Positions 56,685 to 64,000 of a stretch of DNA of 64,000 nt are shown here, piece after piece (position 1 is the first letter of the stretch; every line of letters starts with the position of its first letter). The stretch comes from Isoetes taiwanensis. Taxonomy: Eukaryota > Streptophyta > Lycopodiopsida > Isoetales > Isoetaceae. The stretch is taken from positions 4,655,025-4,719,024 of the forward strand of contig JAJEKV010000062.1 in the NCBI GenBank assembly GCA_021234155.1. Reading direction: 5' to 3'. The translations under genes and the position numbers were made by a program. The notes beneath the pieces were generated by a model. That model saw only the letters and a program-made list of their open reading frames with translations, did not search any database and was not told the DNA's origin.

Positions 56685-59600
56685 TTATGCTGAGCTATCA
56701 AACTGCACAGATTTAGATCCTGAACTATTAACCTGCACAGATTCAGGGTTATACTGCTCTGTCCTCTTTGATGTTTCTTCACTAAGTTCACTTGCTTTTG
56801 TATGATTTATACCAATATTTCTCTGTAGTTTCACGAACCTGTTAGTTGGTAAAACCTTAGTGAAAATGTCTGCAGGCTGATCTTCTGTCCTTATGTATTC
56901 CACACAAATAATTTCTTTGGCAATCATATCTCTGATAAAATGTACTTGAAGTTCAATATGCTTCGTCCTTTCATGTAAAACAGGGTTTTTAGCTATGGCA
57001 ATGCAACTGATATTATCAATAAACAATGTTGTTGGACTGTTTTGAACTGCTCCTATTTCGTGCAACAATCTCCTGACCCAAACAACTTCTCTACTAGCTA
57101 ATGAAGCAGCATTATACTCAGCTTCAGCTGTAGACATGGCTATGCACCCTTGTTTTTTACTTCTCCATGATATTGTGCTTCCACCAATTTTCAAAATGTA
57201 TCCAGAAGTAGATTCTCGTGTATCTACATCTCCACCCCAATCTGCATCTGAAAATGCAGTTAGCTCTAAGCTGGTATTTGAAAATGTTAAACCTTCATCA
57301 CAAGTTCCCTTTAAAAATCTGAGAACCCTTTTGGCAGCAAGCCAATGTTGTTTTCCAGGATTATTTCCAAATCTGCTGAGCAGATTTACACTATAAGCAA
57401 TGTCAGGTCTACTACAGTTGGCTATGTACAAAAGACATCCCACCAACTCTCTATATGGATATTTCTCCATTTGAGCTATTTCAGTGTCAGATTTAGGACT
57501 TAGCTTCACACTTAATTTCAGTCCTGTAGCTAGAGGTGTTTTTACACTATTGCAGTCAGTCAATCCAAATTTCTTCAACATACCTCGAATATTGCTGCTC
57601 TGTGTGAGAGTTAATCTTCTTTCTTTTCTATTCCTGTGTACTTCAATGCCAAGAAATTTTTGTAGAGATCCTAGGTCTGTCATTTGAAACCTATTACTTA
57701 GCACTGTTTTGCAAAAGTTTAAACATTCCATGTTGTTAGCCACCATTATACAGTCATCGACATATAATGCAATAAAGCAGAAGTTTGTTTTCTCCCTGTA
57801 TACATACAAGTTGCCTTCATTTTGAAGTTTACTGAAACCTTGCTCTTTCAAAAAATTGTCTATGCACAAGTACCATTGTCTTGGTGATTGTTTGAGACCA
57901 TAGACAGCCTTTTTGAGTCTCCATACTCTATTTCCAGTTTGCTCAAAGCCCTTTGCTTGTTGCATAAATATCTCTTCATCTAAGTCAGCATTTAGGAAGG
58001 CAGTATTGACATCCATATGATGAATCTCAAGATCCAAGGCATTTGCATATGCAAGAAGTATTCTCAGACTTGTCAACTTTACTATGGGAGAAAATGTTTC
58101 ATCATAGTCAATTCCCTTTTTTTGAGAGAAACCTTGTGCCACCAACCTTGCTTTGAATTTTCTTCTACCATCATTATCAATCTTTACCTTATAAATCCAT
58201 TTATTTCCAACTATGTTCTTATATGCTGGCCTATCAACAACTTCATATGTTTTTGTTCTATCAAAAGATTCCATTTCCTTTTCCATTGCAATCTTCCATT
58301 CCTCTGCATTTTCACTAGATATAGCCTCTTCGTAACTCTGAGGTATACTTGGTTCAAGTATTGCCATGATTTCATTTATTTCTATCTCATTTCTTTGCAG
58401 TCTTTTTGATGCCCCTGTAACTGTCCTTCCATAATCATCATAATTTGTATCCTTGTTCCCTTCCTTTAACTTCTCAACTTCTGATTTTCTGGTCTTTTTT
58501 CCCTGATTAGTTTCTTTGTTACTTTCTTCAGTGTATTCCTGCTCAATATCATTCTCATCTCGGTTGATTCCTACATCTTGCTTTGAGTTTGTATCCTCTT
58601 TCTCATCATCATCAACATATACCTGCTTATAGTTTGATTCTCCTTCATTCCTTTTATCAAACAAATCAGATCTATTGTCAATTTCCTTCCTGTTTTTATA
58701 GAGGATCATCTCGTTGAACCTAACATCTCTTCCAATAACAATTTTTCTGAATTCTGGAATATACAATCTATAACCCTTAGATTGTTCATCATATCCCACC
58801 ATAAAGCATTTAATTGCCCTGTCATCCAATTTCTTCCTTTCTTCCTTTTGAACGTGCAAAAAAGCAACACTACCAAATACTCGAAAGTAATCATACCTTA
58901 TTTTTGTGCTTGTCCATAAGTTTTCTGCTATTTGTCCATTTAGGCTTGACAAAAGGTACTTTGTTTTGTATGAATACTGCATTTTTGACTGCCTCCTCCC
59001 ATAGAAAGTTAGGCAACCCTGATTGCTTTAGCATAGCTCTTACAGAGTCAAGAATGGACCTATTCTTTCTTTCTGCAACTCCATTTTGTTGTGGAGTATG
59101 ACTGCAAGTTACTTGCCTCCTAATTCCTTTTTCTTTGCAATAATTTTTAAATATACCATTCACATACTCACCACCTCTGTCAGATCTCAGAATTTTTACC
59201 CTTTTCCCTGTACTTCTTTCTGCTTCAGATTCAAAGACCCTATATGCTTTATAAGCTTGATCTTTGGTTGTTAAAAAGAAACATCTAGTATATCTAGAGT
59301 GGTCATCAATAAAAGTAATGAAATACCTACTGCCCTGCAAGCTTTTTACATTGATAGGACCACAAAGGTCCGTGTGAATGAGTTCTAATAGCTCATTGGC
59401 TCGTCCTTGCCTTTTTGGAAATGGCAATCTTGAACTTTTACCAACCATGCAGCCATAACATATTCCTTCCCCTCCTTCAGCAGCAACTATAAGTCCTCTT
59501 TTTGCCATTTCTTTGATGTTATGCATATTAACATGACCTAATCTTTCATGCCACAGTTTCAGAGTTGGAACATTGATGGAATTAATGCTTCCAAACAAAT

Positions 59601-60963
59601 TCTTGTTATAAAACCCATAAAGATTCCCAACTCTTTTTGCAAGAAACTTAATTTGATTATCCTTGAACACTTTACAACATTTCTTGTCAAAGACAAGTAT
59701 GAAATCCATATCTACCAATTGACTGACTGAAATTAAGTTTCTCATTAACTTTGGAACAGCAAGTACATCATGTAAATTGACTGTTTTGCCTTCTAGATCA
59801 TAAAGAGCGAGCATCCCTGATTCTTTCACTTCTTGAAGTTTTCCATCACCCATTTGCACAAAAGTTCCCCTTCTTTTCTTTTTCTCCTTGAGAGCATCAG
59901 TAGTTTTAACTACTGATCTCTCAGCTCCACTATCTATAACAAGCATGTCATGCATTTTATTAGTTGAATTATCTGAGATAGAACAGATAACATTCATACT
60001 TACCTCTGCATCAGCATCCTCTTCATCATTATTCGTTTCTTGAGCAAGGTTGATGCTTGAATTTCCTTCCTTCCTTCCCCTTGAAAAGCTACCTTTTCTT
60101 TCAGCATGATAATTTTTATTCTTTCCTCTCCCAATGCCTTTTGGACTTGGACATTCTGCTGCTACATGTCCTATCCCCTCACAATTGAAGCACCTATTCT
60201 CCTTTAGTTTAGGGCAATTATTTTTTAGATGTCCCATTCCTTTGCAACTGTAGCATGGCCCCAATTTATTTTTAACACTTCCAGTTTTCTCAAACTTTCC
60301 TCTTCCTCTTCCAGCAAAGAGTATTTCAGAGTTTATTTCTTCCTCCCCTTTAATGATTTTCCTTTGTTCAATTTCTGTTCTTATCATTAACTCTGCCTTT
60401 TCTCGATTTCTGGCCACACTTCTTACTAAAGTGGACAATTGCTCATACTCTGAGAAGGCTCTAGATAATGATAAAACATGAAAATCTTTTGTTATGGGAA
60501 CTCCTGCAGCCTCAAGATCCATTACTATGTTATCATATTTTTGGAAAAATTGTGTAAGATTATCCTCATCCTTGAACTTGAGCCTTCTTAGCTCTCTATC
60601 CAGTATCTCAATCTGAGAGGAGTTCTTAACTTCATAATGTTTCACTAAATAATCCCACATCTCCTTAGGTGTCTTGTTTTTAAGCTTAAACATTATGCTT
60701 GAACTCAACTTACTTGATATAATGCATCTGGCCTGTTGTGCACGCTTTGAACTGTTTGCACTAGTCCCTGCATTAACTGAGCCTTCACTAGCTCCACTGT
60801 CTCCTGTATGACTGCTCTCTCCTTCTTCATCACCTGCAATCAAATCCCACAGATCTTCTGCTTGCAGCACATCCTTCATTCTTTCTTTCCAGGCCTGAAA
60901 ACCTGCTTCCCCTTGGAATGTATCCACTCCATTCAACAATGAAGCTCCAAGTCTGGTTGCCAT
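56685..60963 (-). pseudogene. Copia gag-pol polyprotein with one frameshift
   Basis: The polyprotein should make particle, protease, integrase, RT and RNase H. It starts at the ATG at 60963 (a TTG at 60966 also precedes it in frame). Order: gag (FQAWKERMKDVLQ near residue 25), two CCHC knuckles (CYSCKGMGHLKNNC and CFNCEGIGHVAAEC), protease VIDSGAERSVV, pre-integrase (LWHERLGHVN), integrase with HTD, SDRGGEY and QQNGVAERKNR (the three acidic residues), then RT with ARLVAQGFSQKKGIDY and YVDDCIMVAN, and RNase H ending with HTKASELSEE downstream. The frame changes near 58950-58965, in a T4 run in the integrase C-terminal part: the upstream frame closes at 58891 and the downstream frame opens at 58982. 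One base accounts for it, so it may be a real mutation or a homopolymer error. Confidence 0.92.
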
Positions 60964-60967
60964 CAAA

Positions 60968-60979
60968 GCTCTGATACCA
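60968..60979 (-). promoter_or_regulatory. Copia primer-binding site
   Basis: TGGTATCAGAGC on the minus strand, complementary to the 3' end of initiator tRNA-Met, one base inside the 5' LTR. Confidence 0.93.
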
Positions 60980-60980
60980 C

Positions 60981-61520
60981 TGTTAGTTTGTAATGCTTAA
61001 ATTCAAGATCATGTATTAACCAACCTTTATGTATATAAGAACTAGACAACCAACTTAATTCAATAAAATAACCCTATAGCTTCTCAAACCATTAGAGATA
61101 ATCATAGTAGTAAGGTCATTTCATTGCCTCTATTCAATTCACATATCGAATAGATAAACGATCAACAAACCATGCAATAGGTTCCCCTATCCGGAATCAG
61201 ACTGGATTCAACTCCATCGAATGAATAGTTCATCGTTCTGCATCAGTAAAATAGAGGTCTTGCCGGATCTGTAGCAGTCGGTCAAGGCATGACCGACTCT
61301 TCGATGTTTCACTGTTGATTTCCTATTTGTCCAGCACAACACATTCTTAATTTGAATTCTTGAAGCATATCACATAATGGCCTTGTAAAATATAGACCAT
61401 TGTAACCTTGTGACCTTAAGATATAAACCCTTATGCTTATTGCAACCTTTGGGTAGAACAACCCCTATAGTTCTCCTTCTAAAGCATGAACATGTTAACA
61501 TTACACCCATATTTTCAACA
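60981..61520 (-). repeat. Copia 5' LTR
   Basis: 540 bp, identical by eye to the 3' LTR. It drives minus-strand transcription; a TATATACATAAAG stretch on the minus strand near 61026-61040 lies close to its internal end. Confidence 0.95.
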
Positions 61521-62224
61521 GCATGGCTGAACCGTTGGGGCATCTCAATGATAGATATGCCTACAAAGCCAGAAGGGATCAGGGAATGGGTCAGGTTGAA
61601 AGTTACTCATAAAATATGGGCAAATGCGCAAGGAAAAATGGAATTCTATAAAAGAGAGATTAATCCTATGGTCACCTACACACCGCAGCAATATCTCATT
61701 GATCATTTACCTAGGGCACACCAACACTTGATTTGTCGGATGAGGGTTAGCTCCCATCACCTACGAATTGAGTGTGAATGATGGCGTCGGATCCCTAGGG
61801 ACCAGAGAACATGTGAAGTTTGCGGCTCACAAGAAGTTGAAGATGAACACCATTTTCTTATTGCCTGTCCAGCGTATGCAGCCATAAGAGATCGTCATGG
61901 ATTAAAAGAGTCGGATCTTCGAAATGTATATACAGTTTTTCAGTTACGCTCACAGTCACTTGCATCTCTCCTTGAGGAGATATGGCAAGTTCGTGAGGTC
62001 TCTTTGCAGCGGTGGACTGATTTGTCCCTCATTTTGTAGCACCTTTATGTTTGTTTCTGATATTTCGTCTCCTAGACCGTAGGGTCTCTATGAGATAGTG
62101 AATAAATTTACTTTACTTTACTTTTATTCCTTCTCATATGTGTAGTTCTTTGCAATACTCCAATTCTATAATCGATTCTAATTATATACGGTGATAGCAA
62201 CAAATTATTGATTTGAAATGAATT

Positions 62225-62890
62225 GATTTGATTTTTATCGTCCGTTAAGACCAATTGCCCTATGGGATCCAAACAAAGAATACATCAAGCATTTGCTAGG
62301 ATTAAAAAACCTCTGCCCGAAGGGTTTTTGAGGGAAAAAAACTTGGCCATAATAGGTATGCTAAGAGACTGTACAATGATACACTATGATGCATTTTAAT
62401 CTCAATGTCATGTTTGAGGATATAACTGAGTGCGTGCATCCATGATATCTTGGAGAAAAGATTCTAGCAAATGCACTGAAGTCGTGTCCAGCAGCGCATG
62501 AAACGGTTGTTGAGGCGAAATCAACTCAGCATAGCGGCTCGAATGTGATTGAATGCTGGATATTGCTACAATGTGTGACATTTAGAAAGTCTATCCTCGC
62601 GTGCCCCTCAAGCCCATCTGCATGTCTCAATTCGGAGGCGACATGAATCTGTGCGAAAATTGACGCTATCAATCTGTAAATTTTGGTGACAAATGTGAAC
62701 GTAGTTACCATTGTGGACCCCCCTATAGGTATGTGGTTGATGTGGAGCTGGTAGTGTGATGTTTTAACATGTTCTAGAGTGCTTAGTATCCCAGAGTTTG
62801 CTGAGGAAGCAAATATCAAGGTACTATCGCAAGTGATGGTGATCCTCTTTAGTTTCCACCTTTGCTTAACCCATATGAGCTGGGACAATT
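62225..62890 (-). repeat. LINE 3'-end fragment with ATCAA-repeat tail
   Basis: It ends with GGACGATAAAAATC and a short (AATCA)n tail, and carries CCCTTCGGGCAGAGG. Upstream, a 120-codon frame (62526-62888) resembles translated 3' sequence of the 27.1-kb LINE (LEHVKTSHY versus LEHVKMTHY). Same family; 5'-truncated. Confidence 0.75.
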
Positions 62891-64000
62891 AACATACTTA
62901 CAATTAGATACCTTTTAAAATGTAAAGTTATTGATTTAACTATGCCTATCTAACATTGGTATGAATTGCCTCGTGTTAATACCCATCCCAAAGATAGCCC
63001 ACGTCTTTGCTTCATAAATCTACAAAAATGTAATTTTTTGAATCGCCAACCCTTAATAGTACAAAGTCTGAGTGGATGACATTTTTCAAACATAATAAAA
63101 TTTTTGATTGCCATTACGTCCCTATGCTAGCATACAAATGTATCCTCCTTGTTTGTTATTTGTTTGTGTAGTTTGTACCTTTGTATCTTGTAAAGGTAAG
63201 ACTAATTATAAATACAAGAAACTTATCGCGGCGGCCAAGGCCGCCACGAACCTTGGCCGCCGCGAACGTTTCTCTTTCTCAACCCGAGCAATTGCGCCAT
63301 CCTGCTCAAATTTTAGATGCGCACATGAAGCCCCTTTTGCGTTTGATTGCTGCCGGTAAACCCATCACCCACATCATAAAAGGGGCTGAGCTTTAGCTTA
63401 ACTCAGACACAGACACAAAGCATGACTTTTGTGAGCCAATTCATCGGATGCAGACTTCTTTGTATAGCATTTGTTTTGCAAAGGGTCGGTGAAATTTGGC
63501 TAGATGTATTCTTGCTTTTAGCGTGCTTCTTACGAATCTCCGTGCCCACCAAAAGAAGGTAGCGACAAAAGGTCTTGTGACATCACGGCATTTGCCAAAT
63601 ACAAGTGGGAAGCCAAACATGAATATAATAGACATTAAGGTGATAATGCATGCCTCCAACACCCTGTCCCAAGCTAAATCTTGCAATAATCGCATCGATC
63701 CGAGACATCGGATCGACATTCTAGAATAAAGGACATGCATGTCTTGCATGCATGCATCGCGGTATATACCCTTCGGTTGGGATTTACGCTATTTTGGCGC
63801 GGTTACGCATCAGCGTCTCATCGGCGCTTCCTCTTCTCTCCGTTACCTTATTCTCTTTGATTTGTTTCCGGGGGGGGGCTTCTTCACCTTGGTTTGGCCC
63901 ATTGGCGTTTACGTCATCTTTGTGGCATGTCCTTTCTCGATCTCGGCCTTCTTTAGCCTTCATCCTATGACCTTAGTCCTCGATTCTAGTTTGATAAGGA
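62891..64000. other. No gene recognised at the right end
   Basis: Short ORFs have no domains. A CpG-rich hairpin is at 63227-63264, with repeated GCATGC near 63731-63758 and a G9-type run at 63870-63878. Confidence 0.35.
63227..63264. repeat. GC-rich hairpin
   Basis: CGCGGCGGCCAAGG and its exact inverse flank a 10-base loop. It could act as a structured RNA or be a small foldback; the function is unknown. Confidence 0.65.

Larger units (their letters stand above)
56106..61520 (-). mobile_element. Complete Ty1/copia retrotransposon, recent insertion
   Basis: The LTRs are 540 bp each (56106-56645 and 60981-61520), appear identical by eye, and have TG...CA ends. The 5-bp duplication GCATG flanks it (56101-56105 and 61521-61525). 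The primer site TGGTATCAGAGC (initiator tRNA-Met) is at 60968-60979, one base from the 5' LTR. A purine tract AAGGGGAA abuts the 3' LTR at 56646-56653. One gag-pol reading frame is interrupted by a single frameshift. Identical LTRs point to a very recent insertion. Confidence 0.96.
55680..62130 (+). pseudogene. LINE 3' half split by the copia insertion
   Basis: The left part (55760-56105) reads YRALVQPVVLYGCQVWGPG and AEAGMLPLEAEALCQFIRYV, the region after RT in LINE ORF2. The right part (61521-62040) reads RVSSHHLRIE, then CEVCGSQEVEDEHHFLIAC, a zf-RVT-type C-terminal zinc motif. A short (TTTAC)n tail ends it at about 62125. The copia element lies exactly between them, with GCATG repeated on both sides. 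The 5' part of the LINE is missing and there are frameshifts. Confidence 0.82.

Noticed and set aside
1-64000. Bacterial or organellar origin
   Set aside because: GT-AG introns, plant expansins with signal peptides, LTR elements with plant primer sites and plant-type LINEs show nuclear plant DNA. No rRNA, CRISPR or operon structure seen.

Overview
The window reads as nuclear DNA of a land plant, and a large, repeat-rich genome. It is AT-rich, with few genes and wide spacing. It holds two spliced alpha-expansin genes, one short housekeeping-type gene with a 3'UTR intron, and many layers of nested plant-type transposable elements (Ty1/copia, Ty3/gypsy, plant LINEs with DUF4283-like ORF1, hAT, TIR elements, a SINE, foldbacks). 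I cannot name the species. A non-seed plant such as a fern is plausible, because the retroelement at 16.8-24.8 kb is not a type I know from seed plants, but that is inference.

Layout. 0-2.7 kb: decayed minus-strand Ty3/gypsy gag-protease. 3.29-4.47 kb: non-autonomous hAT-like element with perfect ends and an 8-bp target duplication. 5.5 kb: LINE scrap. 6.9-8.2 kb: decayed copia gag-protease. 11.6 kb: GC-rich palindrome. 12.4-13.6 kb: expansin gene 1 (+). 14.0-14.4 kb: large foldback. 14.85 kb: LINE scrap. 15.5-16.1 kb: diverged tandem repeats. 16.8-24.8 kb: the most unusual object, a reverse-transcriptase element with two ~1.9-kb direct terminal repeats, an open two-exon ORF1 and an open RT ORF2 that seems to keep introns. 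25.8-27.7 kb: decayed LINE with a TTCTA-repeat tail. 28.3-29.2 kb: SINE-like element and a LINE 3' end. 30-34 kb: rearranged gypsy-type LTR pieces, two abutting inverted-repeat elements and hairpins. 35.0-36.5 kb: small candidate mitochondrial ATP-synthase-type gene. 37.9-45.2 kb: full-length minus-strand LINE with 17-bp target duplications, interrupted by a second, plus-strand LINE-like insertion. 47.7 kb: hAT transposase C-terminus. 48.2 kb: LINE 3' end. 50.2-51.2 kb: expansin gene 2 (-). 52.5-55.1 kb: TIR element carrying two exostosin (GT47-like) gene fragments in permuted order. 55.3-62.9 kb: LINE pieces, one split by a young, nearly intact copia element (540-bp LTRs, GCATG target duplications). 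63-64 kb: no gene recognised.

The working host genes are probably only the two secreted expansins (cell-wall loosening) and the small 94-residue protein. The rest is mobile DNA in successive layers. The 16.8-24.8 kb element is my candidate for a previously undescribed system. It has an intact RT with a GIPMG motif and a YIDD catalytic box, but no recognisable integrase, tyrosine recombinase or endonuclease. Its direct repeats each carry the putative first coding exon, and oligo-T tracts sit at all four repeat boundaries.
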